64,000 nt of DNA from JBBDWJ01 sp963824095 (GCA_963824095.1 CAWGNS010000008.1:1550001-1614000), one strand, 5' to 3'. Positions 33,552 to 42,585 are shown, counted from the first letter of the stretch. The notes: a model not told the origin generated them from the sequence alone. Program-made: numbers and translations.

Positions 33552-33557
33552 TACGGT
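33552..33557 (+). promoter_or_regulatory. -10-like TACGGT placed for a leaderless transcript
   Basis: TACGGT is followed by 7 nt and the ATG at 33565. The match to the -10 consensus is weaker than at other sites, and no Shine-Dalgarno sequence is present. Confidence 0.35.
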
Positions 33558-33564
33558 TCGATTT

Positions 33565-35196
33565 ATGGCGCGCGGCAAAGGCAATCCGACCCTCGGCGAA
33601 GCTCCCCCCAAGCCAAAACAGCATCGGACGCTGTCGGGTACGCCCGTCGAGGCGGCCTACACACCAGGGGACCTGGGCGATTTCGACGCCGCCACGGACC
33701 TGGGCGAGGCGGGCGCGTTTCCCTACACGCGGGGCATCCACCGCGACATGTATCGCGGCAAGCTTTGGACGATGCGGCAGTTCGCGGGCTTTGCTTCGCC
33801 GGCGGAGACCAACCGCCGCTATCGCTATCTGCTCGAGCAGGGGCAGTCGGGGCTTTCGGTCGCCTTCGACCTGCCGACGCTGATGGGCTACGACGCCGAC
33901 CACCCGATGGCGGCGGGCGAGGTCGGCAAATGCGGCGTGGCGGTTTCGTCGCTTGCCGATATGGAGGAGCTGTTCGACGGCATCCCGATGGCCGAGGTGA
34001 CCACCTCGATGACCATCACCTCCTCGGCGGCGATTCTGTGGGCGATGTACCTGGTGGCGGCGGAAAAGCAGGGCGCCGACTGGAAGCGGATCTCGGGGAC
34101 GATCCAGAACGACATTCTCAAGGAATACATCGCCCAGAAAGAATACATCTACCCGCCGCGCGCGTCGATGCGGCTGGTGGTCGATACGCTCGAATTCGGC
34201 ACCGCGGAAACGCCGCGCTTCAACCCAATCTCGATCAGCGGCTACCACATCCGCGAAGCGGGGGCGACGGCGTTGCAAGAGCTGGCGTATACGCTCGGCG
34301 CGGGGATCGAATACGTCCGCTGGGCTCTGGAGCGCGGCCTCGCCATCGACAGCTTCGCGCCGCGGCTGAGCTTCTTCTTCGACGCGCACAGCGACTTTTT
34401 CGAGGAAATCGCCAAGTTCCGGGCCGCGCGCAAGATCTGGGCGCGGCTGATGCGCGACCGCTTCGGCGCCAAAGACCCTCGCTCCCACCGTCTGCGTTTC
34501 CACACGCAGACCGCCGGCGTCTCGCTGACCGCGCAGCAGCCGTACGTCAATCTGGTGCGCACCGCAGTGCAGGCGATGGCGGCGGTGCTCGGCGGCACGC
34601 AGTCGCTGCATACCAACGCGCTCGACGAGGCCTACGCTCTGCCCACCGAAGAAGCCGCCGTGCTGGCGCTGCGCACGCAGCAGGTGATCGCCTGCGAGAC
34701 CGGCGTCACCGAAACGGTGGACCCGTTCGCCGGCAGCTACTATCTGGAGCGGCTGACACTTGATCTGGAGAAGCGCTGCTTCGAGGAATTCGACAAGATC
34801 GAGGCGCTGGGCGGCATGGTTGCCGCCGTCGAACAGGGCTATCCGCAGCGCGAGATCGCGCGGTCGAGCTACGAGTTCCAGCGCTCGGTCGAGGAAAAAG
34901 AACGGCTGATGGTGGGCGTGAACGCCTTCGTCGATCCCGATGAGACGCCGATCGAGACGCTCTACATCGATGAAGACGTCTCACGGCGGCAGTGCGCGCG
35001 GCTGGAGAAACTGCGGGGCGAACGCGATGGCGCGGCGGTCGCAAAGGCCCTCGACCGCTTGCGCGACGCCGCCGCCGGAACGCAAAACCTCATGCCGCCG
35101 ATCCTCGACGCCGTGCGCGCCTATGCCACGTTGGGGGAAATGTGCGATGTGTTGCGCGGGGTGTTCGGCACCTACCAGGAGTCATCCTCGGTTTAG
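33565..35196 (+). CDS. Methylmalonyl-CoA mutase, catalytic (large) subunit
   Basis: The 543-residue protein has the catalytic TIM barrel of the mutase: PYTRGIHRDMYRGKLWTMRQ, GQSGLSVAFDLPTLMGYDAD, MTITSSAAILWAMY, ISGTIQNDILKEYIAQKEYI, and YHIREAGATALQELAYTL. LGGTQSLHTNALDEA and TVDPFAGSYYLE are also present. The C-terminal B12-binding domain is missing, so it must pair with a separate small subunit, as in the two-gene mutases; that gene is not in the window. The enzyme interconverts methylmalonyl-CoA and succinyl-CoA in propionate and branched-chain metabolism. Confidence 0.93.
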   Translation: MARGKGNPTLGEAPPKPKQHRTLSGTPVEAAYTPGDLGDFDAATDLGEAGAFPYTRGIHRDMYRGKLWTMRQFAGFASPAETNRRYRYLLEQGQSGLSVAFDLPTLMGYDADHPMAAGEVGKCGVAVSSLADMEELFDGIPMAEVTTSMTITSSAAILWAMYLVAAEKQGADWKRISGTIQNDILKEYIAQKEYIYPPRASMRLVVDTLEFGTAETPRFNPISISGYHIREAGATALQELAYTLGAGIEYVRWALERGLAIDSFAPRLSFFFDAHSDFFEEIAKFRAARKIWARLMRDRFGAKDPRSHRLRFHTQTAGVSLTAQQPYVNLVRTAVQAMAAVLGGTQSLHTNALDEAYALPTEEAAVLALRTQQVIACETGVTETVDPFAGSYYLERLTLDLEKRCFEEFDKIEALGGMVAAVEQGYPQREIARSSYEFQRSVEEKERLMVGVNAFVDPDETPIETLYIDEDVSRRQCARLEKLRGERDGAAVAKALDRLRDAAAGTQNLMPPILDAVRAYATLGEMCDVLRGVFGTYQESSSV

Positions 35197-35244
35197 GCCC
35201 GGCAACACTGCGAAGATAGCTCCCCGCAAAGACAAGGGCTCAGG

Positions 35245-35694
35245 CTACGCTGGAGCGGCCATCCCCGGACCGGTGGATGGGGCGGTTTGGAGATTCTGTG
35301 TGAACAAAGCTTTGACGGAAGGTCGCGACAACACGATGATCGTGAACACCCCCACCACAGTGCCGAACGGAAAACGCATGCAGTCCAGCGCCGCGAGAAT
35401 AAAACAGAAAACGTAGTGTTTCCGCAATGCCAGAAAGTATCCCGCCAGAAATGTGCCAACAAGCTGGCACCCCCACCAGAGGAATGTGAAACTCATCATC
35501 GCGATCCAAAAAACGACAAAAGCCTTAGGTGGAGGATTGCCGCGTCCGCCGTTAGTGAAGATTTCCGGGCGAGACATCGCGAAGGTTATGAATCCAAACG
35601 CCGCCCCGGCCAAGAGATAGAACAACGCCGAGAACGTCCCCAGAACATAGTGAGAGATCGAGAGCCATCGCAGATGTTGTTCGTCTTCACTCAT
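35245..35694 (-). CDS. Small membrane protein of unknown function
   Basis: The 149-residue protein has four hydrophobic helices (about 15-38, 60-85, 90-110 and 112-125) and a short Pro/Ala tail. MSEDEQHLRWLSISHYVLG is its N-terminal lead. I recognise the type, which recurs in acidobacteria, but not a function. It lies 8 nt downstream of the enolase-superfamily gene on the same strand, so they are likely co-transcribed. Confidence 0.75.
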   Translation of the reverse strand: MSEDEQHLRWLSISHYVLGTFSALFYLLAGAAFGFITFAMSRPEIFTNGGRGNPPPKAFVVFWIAMMSFTFLWWGCQLVGTFLAGYFLALRKHYVFCFILAALDCMRFPFGTVVGVFTIIVLSRPSVKALFTQNLQTAPSTGPGMAAPA

Positions 35695-35702
35695 ATCTGG
35701 TC

Positions 35703-36929
35703 CTACCAGTTCGTCACCGAGCCGTCCGGCCGGTCGTAGAGCGGCGTGGGGCGGTAGTTTTCGGTGACTTCGAGCACGAGTTCGGCGTGCTTGGGGTCGA
35801 ACTCCATGCCCAGGCCGGGGCGGCGGTTGGGGTACATCTTGCCTTTGCGGAAATCGTATTTCTGCGGCAGATGCGGAAATTCATCCTCGCCGTTGCCGGT
35901 CATCTCCATCAACGCCGGGCCGGGGAACACGCCGCAGCAGTGCACCAGCGCGGCTTCGGCCAGCGGCCCGGTGAAGTGCGGCACCAGACCGACATAGTGC
36001 GTCTCGCAGAGCGCCGCCAGCTTCATGTACTCGGTAATGCCGCCCGCATTGGGCAGCGTGACGCGCGAGAAATCGATGAGCTGCTGCTCGATGAGCTCGT
36101 TCGAGTCCCAGCGATCGCCGAACTGCTCGCCGACCGCGATCGGCACCTTCACCATCTGGCGTAGCTGCTGGTAGACGCCGGGGTTTTCCGAGCGCACCAG
36201 GTCTTCGCAAAAGTACGGCCGCAAGGGCTCGATCAAGGTGCTCAGCCGCACCGCGTCGGAGAGATCCAGGCGCGTGTGATAGTCGATCGCCCAGTCGCCG
36301 TCTTCGCCGACGCCCTCGCGAATCTGCTTGCATTCCTCGAAGGTCTTGTCGACCTCTTTGCGGCTGTTGAAGCCACCGGTCTCGCGGCGGCCGGGCCCGG
36401 TGACGCTGGTTCGAAAGGCGCGGAAACCGTATTCGATGCAGGCGCGAGCCGTTTCGGTCAGGTTCCCCTGTTCCGGAAAGCCGGTGGAATAGCACTCCAC
36501 ATAGTCGCGGCTCAAACCGCCGAGCAGCTCGTAGACCGGCACGCCGAGGGCCTTGCCCTTGATGTCCCACAGCGCCAGGTCGATCGCGCCGAGCGCGTCC
36601 AGTTTCTCGCGGCCGGGCGGATAGAAATAGCCGCGGTACATGATCTGCCAGAGGCGCTCGATGCGCGACGGGTTCTCGCCAATGATCATCGCGGCGAGTT
36701 GCTGGATCATGTCCTTGGAGCCGCCTTCGCCGATGCCCGTGATGCCCTGGTCGGTCTCGACGGTAACGATTTCCCCGCTCTGATTGAAGGTCGGGCGCGA
36801 GGTGGGAACGTGATAGAACCGGACGCGCGTGATCTTCATGTTGGGGACGTCGGCTTTCGCCTGCGGCGTGGGGGCGAGCGCCGCGCCCAGGCCCAGCAGC
36901 GAGGATTTCAGAAGCGAGCGGCGTTTCAT
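35703..36929 (-). CDS. Exported enolase-superfamily (mandelate racemase/muconate lactonizing) enzyme
   Basis: The 408-residue protein has a twin-arginine-like leader (MKRRSLLKSSLLGLGAAL), so it may be exported folded. The capping domain is followed by the barrel with WAIDYHTRLDLS, YFCEDLVRSENP and VGEQFGDRWDS carrying metal ligands, and a TLPNAGGITEYMKLAALCE segment; LVPHFTGPLAEAA carries a late histidine. Substrates are probably sugar acids. Tat export of a family normally found in the cytosol is unusual but frequent in acidobacteria. TACAAT lies 7 nt before its ATG. Confidence 0.9.
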   Translation of the reverse strand: MKRRSLLKSSLLGLGAALAPTPQAKADVPNMKITRVRFYHVPTSRPTFNQSGEIVTVETDQGITGIGEGGSKDMIQQLAAMIIGENPSRIERLWQIMYRGYFYPPGREKLDALGAIDLALWDIKGKALGVPVYELLGGLSRDYVECYSTGFPEQGNLTETARACIEYGFRAFRTSVTGPGRRETGGFNSRKEVDKTFEECKQIREGVGEDGDWAIDYHTRLDLSDAVRLSTLIEPLRPYFCEDLVRSENPGVYQQLRQMVKVPIAVGEQFGDRWDSNELIEQQLIDFSRVTLPNAGGITEYMKLAALCETHYVGLVPHFTGPLAEAALVHCCGVFPGPALMEMTGNGEDEFPHLPQKYDFRKGKMYPNRRPGLGMEFDPKHAELVLEVTENYRPTPLYDRPDGSVTNW

Positions 36930-36936
36930 GGGGGGA

Positions 36937-36942
36937 ATTGTA
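36937..36942 (-). promoter_or_regulatory. -10-like TACAAT placed for a leaderless transcript
   Basis: TACAAT is followed by 7 nt, mostly C, and the ATG at 36929. The C-rich spacer excludes a Shine-Dalgarno sequence, so this is one of the clearest cases. Confidence 0.6.
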
Positions 36943-37034
36943 GCAATACCTTGGGAAATGTGCCGGGACGGGGTTGGTTTTTGGGTGGTCAGTTTCGGTC
37001 TTGCCTTGGTGGTTTGGGGGACGCCTTTTCGGTT

Positions 37035-37089
37035 GGGGCCCTACGTCGCGACGAATCGCGACGCGGCAAACCTGGAGGTTCACGCCACG
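37035..37089 (+). repeat. Dispersed repeat R5, copy b
   Basis: Identical over its ACGAATCGCGACGCGGCAAA core to copies at 10321-10375 and 42416-42470. Confidence 0.8.
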
Positions 37090-37180
37090 GGCGGCCGGCT
37101 TGGCTTCTGTGCCGAAGGGCCTGGTCTTGGCGAAACGTCTGAGCTGTCCGCGCACGTAGTACACTGATCGATTGCCTGCC

Positions 37181-38233
37181 ATGCGTGCGGATCGTCAGCG
37201 GTTGATTCAGGGGATGTTGCAGCACTACCCCTTTGTTCTCAAGAATTTCAAGGCCTACTTTGGCAACCTTTACCGCCGCGGTGTGCTCCGCACTTCGGTG
37301 GTGACGCCGTATTCGGCGATCTTCTACGCGACGCACAAGTGCAACCTCGACTGTAGCTACTGCAATCAGAAAAACCCGGAAGTATTCAGCGAAGAGCTCG
37401 ACACGCCGCGGACGATCGAGCTGTTGAAGCGCATCCGCCGCGATGTGGATACGATCCTCATTACCGGCGGCGAATGCCTGATGCGGCCCGATATTGAGGA
37501 ACTCGTCGAAGCGGCGCGGCGGCGGATCAAATTCCGCTCGACGCTGATCGTCACCAACGGCGTGCTGCTCGACCGGCGGCCGGCGGTGCTCGATCACTTG
37601 AACGGGTTGATCGTCAGCCTCGACGCCATCACGCACGACCCCAGCGAGGCGCTGTCGAAATCGAACGCGGTGCCGCGCGTGATCGAGAACCTGCTGATGG
37701 CCAAGCGGCGGCTGCCGCCTGGCGCCATTACGATCAGTTGCGTGCTGGAGCGCTGGAATATCGCCGAGGCCGAAAAGATCCTGGAGTTCTGCCGCGAGCA
37801 CGACTTCGTGTTCTCGGTGCAGTCGGCCCAAAACAACGGCAAGTACCCCAACTTCACCTTCCTCGAGGACCCGCGCTACCGCGCTTTCGTCGACAAGCTG
37901 ATCGACATGCGGCGGCGGCGCGCGGCGCGCATCAACGGCACCACCAAGCTGCTGCGGACGCTGCTGCTGTTCGAGGAGTTCAAGTGCTACCCGACGATGT
38001 TCCCGCGGGTTTACCCCAACGGCGACGTGTTCTACCCGTGCGAGGTGCTGCGCAAGATCGCCGGCAACGTGCTCGAAGACGGCTCGATCTCGGCGGCGTT
38101 CGCGCGCGGCCGGAAGCTCTACGGCGAAGTGCCGCACTGCAAGAACAACTGCTTCCTGTTCGGGAACGTCCTATCGTCCTACTATGTGGAAGATTTCTGG
38201 GGACTCGCCGGCGACACCGTCGGCGGCTCCTAG
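37181..38233 (+). CDS. Radical SAM protein with likely auxiliary iron-sulfur cluster
   Basis: The 350-residue protein has the radical SAM cluster motif CNLDCSYC near residue 50, a GGE motif (LITGGECLMRPD) for SAM, and a cysteine-rich C-terminus (FKCYPT, FYPCEVL, HCKNNCF) that fits a SPASM/twitch auxiliary cluster. The reaction is unknown. ATG at 37181 is used; a TTG three codons upstream lies 6 nt after TACACT and could be the true start. The last 63 bases overlap, on the opposite strand, the end of the next gene. Confidence 0.88.
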   Translation: MRADRQRLIQGMLQHYPFVLKNFKAYFGNLYRRGVLRTSVVTPYSAIFYATHKCNLDCSYCNQKNPEVFSEELDTPRTIELLKRIRRDVDTILITGGECLMRPDIEELVEAARRRIKFRSTLIVTNGVLLDRRPAVLDHLNGLIVSLDAITHDPSEALSKSNAVPRVIENLLMAKRRLPPGAITISCVLERWNIAEAEKILEFCREHDFVFSVQSAQNNGKYPNFTFLEDPRYRAFVDKLIDMRRRRAARINGTTKLLRTLLLFEEFKCYPTMFPRVYPNGDVFYPCEVLRKIAGNVLEDGSISAAFARGRKLYGEVPHCKNNCFLFGNVLSSYYVEDFWGLAGDTVGGS

Positions 38234-38965
38234 CTTGCGCACGCTATAGATGGCGTGAGCGGCGCTCTCGGCGAGGTGTTTGCTGAAGGCGCCGCGGTAT
38301 TCGAGATCGATCGCCTCACCGCCGTCCAGACGCAGCGTCGTCACCACGGCCGCTTTCTTGTCGACCGCCTTTTCGCGCACCGGCGGATCCTTCGCTTCCG
38401 AAACATACACGGGCCGGTAGCTCTCGCCCTGGACGAGAATTTCGGTGATACGCGCCAGTTCGAGCGTCGCGGCGGCCTCACCCTCTCCGTCGACGGGCAC
38501 GAACAGGATCTCGCGCCCCCGCAGCAACACGTAAAGCGCCGCGCCCGCGGCCAGTTGGCCCTCCACCGAGGCCGGCCAGGTTGATGCCAGACGACCGCCG
38601 TTGAGCAGATAAGCGGCTTGGTGACGCCGCTGCAAGTCGCGTTCGCGGTCGGGGTCGGCCGCGGGCCGCGCCAGCAGCGCCGTCACAGCAACCAGAGCGC
38701 CCAGTCCAACGGCCCACCACAAACTCCACAAGGCTCCGAGCGCGATTGCGGCCAACGCCGCCGCGGCCGTCGCAAAGCGCGCAACGTTCCAGCGGCGGCG
38801 ATCACGCCGCAAACGCCGCACCTTCGGAATCAGCAGCAGGAGGAAAAAAACGGGATAAAGCAGCAGCCGCGCCCAGCGTGGAATCAGCGGGCCCCGCGGC
38901 GGCTGCGTGCCGCTGCCGATGCGCGTGGTCTGCGAGGGGTTGCTTGCGTGGGGGCCGGAAGACAT
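38171..38965 (-). CDS. Membrane protein of unknown function downstream of glmM
   Basis: The 264-residue protein has three hydrophobic segments in its first half (about 33-46, 62-78 and 81-97) and a soluble beta-rich C-terminal half (ALYVLLRGREILFVPVDGEG). No known domain is evident. It starts 9 nt after the glmM stop on the same strand. Its 3' end runs into the convergent radical SAM gene for 63 bases, so the extreme C-terminus is encoded antisense to that gene. Confidence 0.72.
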   Translation of the reverse strand: MSSGPHASNPSQTTRIGSGTQPPRGPLIPRWARLLLYPVFFLLLLIPKVRRLRRDRRRWNVARFATAAAALAAIALGALWSLWWAVGLGALVAVTALLARPAADPDRERDLQRRHQAAYLLNGGRLASTWPASVEGQLAAGAALYVLLRGREILFVPVDGEGEAAATLELARITEILVQGESYRPVYVSEAKDPPVREKAVDKKAAVVTTLRLDGGEAIDLEYRGAFSKHLAESAAHAIYSVRKLGAADGVAGESPEIFHIVGR

Positions 38966-38974
38966 CAGCCAGGC

Positions 38975-40333
38975 TCAGGCGCCCAGCTCCGCTCGAAAGA
39001 TCTGGGCGAGACGGCCCGTGTGTCGCTCGACGTCGGCCGGGTCTTGAGCCTCGACCATGATGCGCACCAAGGGCTCGGTACCCGAATAGCGTACCAGGAC
39101 GCGCCCCCGGTCGCCCAGCTCGCGCTCGGCCTGGCGCACCGCCTCGGCCAGCACGGGGACCTGCTCAAACGGTGTCTTCTGCTTGACGCGGATGTTCTCA
39201 AGCTTTTGCGGGAAAACCGTCAGACGGCGGCGCAACTCGCTCAGCGGTTTTTGGGAAACCGCCAGCACTTCGAGCAACATGCGGCCGGTGACCAGGCCGT
39301 CCCCAGTGGTGGCGTATTCGCGAAAGATGACGTGCCCGGATTGCTCGCCGCCCAGCGCGGCACCGCGGCGGTTCATCTCTTCCAGCACGTACTTGTCGCC
39401 GACCGGCGTGCGCACCAGCTCGATGCCGCTGTCGGCCAGCGCTTTTTCGAGACCCATGTTCGCCATCACCGTGCCGATCACGAGTTTGCCGGAAAGGTGA
39501 TTGCGCTGGTCGAGATAATCGGCGGCCAGCAGCAGCACGACATCGCCGTCGACGATGGCCCCGTCATCGGCCACGAACAAGGCGCGGTCGGCGTCACCGT
39601 CGAAGGCGATTCCCAGGTCGGCCTTGCTGGCGAGCACCTTTTCCTGCAGCCGGTCGAGATGCAGCGAGCCGCAACCAAGGTTGATGTTGCGGCCGTCGGG
39701 CTCGTTGCCGATGATCTCGGCGGAAACGTTCAGACTCGCCAGCAGCTTGGGCCCGAGCTGAAAGGCCGCGCCGTTGGCACAGTCGACGACGATGCGGAAC
39801 CGCGACAGCGCCCCCGACGGCTTAACGATGCCGGACAGGTGCTGGAAATAGCGCTCGGACAGGACGTTATCGGGTGTCAGGGCCTTGCGCGACGGCTGTG
39901 GCTTTTCCTCCAGCAGCCGCAGAATCTCCATCTCTAACTCGTGCTCTTCGGCGTCGGGCAGTTTGAACCCCGAGCTGCCGAAAACCTTGATGCCATTGTC
40001 TTCGAATGAGTTGTGCGAGGCCGAGATCATTACGCCGGCGGCAAAGTCGCCGCCCTCGGTCAGAAAGGCCACGCCCGCGGTGGGCAGCACATCCACGAAA
40101 TGGACGTCGACGCCGCCTGCTTCGAGACCGCCGGCTAGCCATTCGGCCAACGGCCGGCTCGACTCGCGCGTATCCATGCCGACCACGACCGCCGGCGGCG
40201 TCCCGTTGGCGGGCCGCCGGGCCGTGATGTGTCGCGCCAGGGCGAGGCCCACGGTGTATACGGTCGCGTCGTCGAGGGGGTACGCTCCGGCGACCCCGCG
40301 AATCCCATCGGTCCCAAAAAGGTGCTTGGCCAT
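38975..40333 (-). CDS. glmM: Phosphoglucosamine mutase
   Basis: GlmM converts glucosamine-6-phosphate to glucosamine-1-phosphate for cell-wall precursors. The 452-residue protein matches: KHLFGTDGIRGVAG at the start, the phosphoserine loop VMISASHNSFEDNGIK, the metal loop FDGDADRALFV, GGEQSGHVIF for sugar binding, and RYSGTEPLVRIMVE for phosphate. It leads a two-gene unit with the membrane protein 9 nt downstream. It is not linked here to cdaA-cdaR at 13.7-15.3 kb, its usual neighbours in Firmicutes. Confidence 0.96.
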   Translation of the reverse strand: MAKHLFGTDGIRGVAGAYPLDDATVYTVGLALARHITARRPANGTPPAVVVGMDTRESSRPLAEWLAGGLEAGGVDVHFVDVLPTAGVAFLTEGGDFAAGVMISASHNSFEDNGIKVFGSSGFKLPDAEEHELEMEILRLLEEKPQPSRKALTPDNVLSERYFQHLSGIVKPSGALSRFRIVVDCANGAAFQLGPKLLASLNVSAEIIGNEPDGRNINLGCGSLHLDRLQEKVLASKADLGIAFDGDADRALFVADDGAIVDGDVVLLLAADYLDQRNHLSGKLVIGTVMANMGLEKALADSGIELVRTPVGDKYVLEEMNRRGAALGGEQSGHVIFREYATTGDGLVTGRMLLEVLAVSQKPLSELRRRLTVFPQKLENIRVKQKTPFEQVPVLAEAVRQAERELGDRGRVLVRYSGTEPLVRIMVEAQDPADVERHTGRLAQIFRAELGA

Positions 40334-40581
40334 GTCAACGATCCAAATTCTATTGTTAGCACGCTGTTCCGGTGGACTGGCTTAGGGAAAAGCTGGATAC
40401 GCGTGGTGAAAGGGGCTTAGGCGGCGGGAGCCCTGGGGAGAACAGCGCGCGACGGGGCCGTGCGAACGATCGTTGACGGCTGCGGCGAGGCCGACCAGCC
40501 ACCGCTGTGAGAATGCGTCCATGCCGGGGCTTGTCGCGGCAAAAGTTCGATGGGGCAGCAACCGGCCAGCGCGCTAACGGT

Positions 40582-40587
40582 TACAAT
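40582..40587 (+). promoter_or_regulatory. -10-like TACAAT placed for a leaderless transcript
   Basis: TACAAT is followed by 7 nt (GGGCCGC) and the ATG at 40595, which is also the position where the signal peptide begins. An in-frame codon further upstream is therefore unlikely to be used. Confidence 0.6.
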
Positions 40588-40594
40588 GGGCCGC

Positions 40595-41536
40595 ATGAAA
40601 CGGTTGTTTTTCCTATCCCTTCTTTTGGCGGCCGCGCTGCCGCTGGCGGCCCAGATCAAGGTGGGCCTGATCGGCCTGGACACCTCGCACGTGATTGCGT
40701 TCACCCGGATCCTCAATGATCCGAACAATCCCAACCACGTGCCCGGCGCCAAAGTCGTCGCCGGCTACCGCGGCGGCAGCCCCGACATCGCCAGCAGCCG
40801 CGACCGCATCGACAAGTTCACCGCCCAGCTTCATGACGAATTCGGCGTCGAGATCGTCGACGACATCCCGACACTGTGCTCGAAGGTCGACGTCATCCTG
40901 CTGGAAAGCGTCGACGGGCGTAAGCACCTGGAGCAGGTCAAGCCCGTGTTCGAGGCCGGTAAGCCGGTGTTTATCGACAAGCCGCTGGCGGCGACTCTCG
41001 ACGACGCGCTCGAAATCGCCCGGCTCGGCAAGCAACACGGCGTGCCGTGGTGGAGTTCGTCGAGCCTGCGCTTTTCGCCGATCGTCGAGCAGGTGAAGGC
41101 CGCGGAGATGACCGGCGCGATCACCTGGGGGCCGTCGCCGCTCGAGTCCACCCACAAGCTCGACCTCTCCTGGTATGGGATCCACGCAGTCGAGCTGCTC
41201 TATAGCGTGATGGGGACGGGTTGTGAGCGCGTCAGCCGCATCTACACGGACGATAGCGACGTGATCGTTGGCGTGTGGAAGGGGGGCCGCACCGGCGTGG
41301 TGCGGACGATTCGCAACTCCGAAGACGCCTACGGCGCGGTTTCGTTTGGCAAGGACAAGATCCGGATTTCCGACGAAGAAGGCGTCGCCTACTCCCGGCT
41401 GGTGGGGCAGATCGTGGAGTTCTTCCAAACGCGCAAGCCCCCCGTGTCCAATGAAGAAACCCTGGAGATCTTCCGGTTCATGGATGCGGCGCTGCGCAGC
41501 AAGCAGAAGGGCGGCGCGCCGGTTGCGTTGCGCTAG
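40595..41536 (+). CDS. Exported Gfo/Idh/MocA-type oxidoreductase-like protein
   Basis: ATG at 40595 gives 313 residues with a signal peptide (LFFLSLLLAAALPLAAQ). The mature part starts with a Rossmann-type strand (IKVGLIGLDTSHVIAFTRIL), though the usual GxGxxG is replaced by GLDTSH. EAGKPVFIDKPLAATLDDAL contains the family's KP motif with the catalytic lysine. WYGIHAVELLYSVMG follows, typical of this family. Export from the cytosol and the altered cofactor loop make NAD(P) use uncertain. No partner gene is adjacent. Confidence 0.85.
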   Translation: MKRLFFLSLLLAAALPLAAQIKVGLIGLDTSHVIAFTRILNDPNNPNHVPGAKVVAGYRGGSPDIASSRDRIDKFTAQLHDEFGVEIVDDIPTLCSKVDVILLESVDGRKHLEQVKPVFEAGKPVFIDKPLAATLDDALEIARLGKQHGVPWWSSSSLRFSPIVEQVKAAEMTGAITWGPSPLESTHKLDLSWYGIHAVELLYSVMGTGCERVSRIYTDDSDVIVGVWKGGRTGVVRTIRNSEDAYGAVSFGKDKIRISDEEGVAYSRLVGQIVEFFQTRKPPVSNEETLEIFRFMDAALRSKQKGGAPVALR

Positions 41537-41869
41537 ATCGCCGGTTGCATTGCTCTCGATGAGCGTGCGCGAAACGTGGGGATTGCATCGAGACCGGCGG
41601 CGATTGCGCCACAAGCCTGCATTGCGCCCGCCACGCGCTGTCGTCTGTTAGCGAGCCGGCCTGCCACCGAAAGGGGTGCAACATCTTGGCGGGGGTTGGC
41701 GTCTAAGAAATGTAGGTTGCTCTACGCTGGCGGCCTCGGCGGCCGGAACAGTTCGCGTATACTGAGGGCAAAGCACAAAGAAGTAACCCGACTGAAGCAA
41801 GGAGGGTCGTCGAGATAGACGCCAATCGCAACCCCAAGCGGGGCGGGCCGAAACAACGGGGGGAATGGC
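41537..41869. other. Intergenic region without recognised gene
   Basis: These 333 bases contain a TATACT at 41758-41763 about 106 nt before the next gene, a possible -10 element, and an AAGGAGG at about 41800 that is not followed by a start codon. No repeat family was recognised. Confidence 0.4.
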
Positions 41870-42181
41870 ATGGTCAGCTACAAAGAATCCGGTGTTGAGT
41901 TGATTCAAGCTCGTGGCAAGGAAGGCCGCTTCGAGTTTCGCGGAACCGGCATGCGGCTGGGAACGTTTAACGCGCCCGAGGGCTGGTACGTGGGCGTGCA
42001 CACGAGCGGCGGCGTGCCCTCGGCGCGCCTCAGTCTGGAATACGGCAAGAGCCTGAAAGAAGCCAAGGACATGCTCAAGTACGGCTTCTTCCTCAACCCC
42101 AAAGGACCGTCGGAATTGATCGACCATCTGCTGGATATCGGCCTGCTGTCGGTTCCCATGATGGCCAACTCGCCGCAATAG
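41870..42181 (+). CDS. Small conserved-looking protein of unknown function
   Basis: The 103-residue protein is soluble and has a plausible alpha/beta composition (FRGTGMRLGTFNAPEGWYVG, then a helical ARLSLEYGKSLKEAKDMLKY). GGGGGA before the ATG serves as ribosome binding site. Codon use matches its neighbours. I do not recognise the family. It lies alone, followed by 459 nt of non-coding sequence. Confidence 0.62.
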   Translation: MVSYKESGVELIQARGKEGRFEFRGTGMRLGTFNAPEGWYVGVHTSGGVPSARLSLEYGKSLKEAKDMLKYGFFLNPKGPSELIDHLLDIGLLSVPMMANSPQ

Positions 42182-42324
42182 TCAGGCCCGTTTTGAACAG
42201 CCCGGGGGGGAGTCAGCGGCTTCCCTACGGCTGCCCCGATCCCACCGCGCTACGCCCGCCGCTTCTTTCCGCAAACCACATTTTCCGAACTTTCCCCTCA
42301 GGCCATTCGCATCCAGGAATCCGG

Positions 42325-42585
42325 AATCGCCAGTCAGAGCCGCAGGCGTGACAGGCTGCGGAAAAGGCGGATTTCGGTCCGGCTTTGGCATCCTCCAGCA
42401 CAGCTTCGGTGGTGTGGGGCCGTACGTCGCGACGAATCGCGACGCGGCAAACCTGGAGGTTCGCGCCACGAGTGCGGTCTCTTGCCCCTGCGCCCTTTCG
42501 GTCCGCCGGCTCACGCTGAACCCAGGATTGGCCTCCAGAGTAGTTTTTCCGCAGCCTGTCACGCCTGCGGCTCTAAGTGGCGATT
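42325..42585. repeat. R6 element with about 41-bp terminal inverted repeats, copy a
   Basis: The ends AGAGCCGCAGGCGTGACAGG (left) and CCTGTCACGCCTGCGGCTCT (right) are exact reverse complements, and pairing extends outward to AATCGCCA/TGGCGATT. The interior carries R5 copy c and no reading frame. It resembles a small non-autonomous mobile element. Confidence 0.75.
42416..42470 (+). repeat. Dispersed repeat R5, copy c
   Basis: Third copy of the 55-bp repeat, here nested inside the R6 element at 42325-42585. Confidence 0.8.

Larger units (their letters stand above)
33140..33564. other. Intergenic region with inverted R1 copies
   Basis: No gene is supported. TAGGCGGG and CCCGCCTA around 33171-33211 could form a hairpin followed by a loose T-rich stretch, a weak terminator at most. 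Two R1 copies face each other at 33239-33310 and 33428-33514. Confidence 0.6.
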
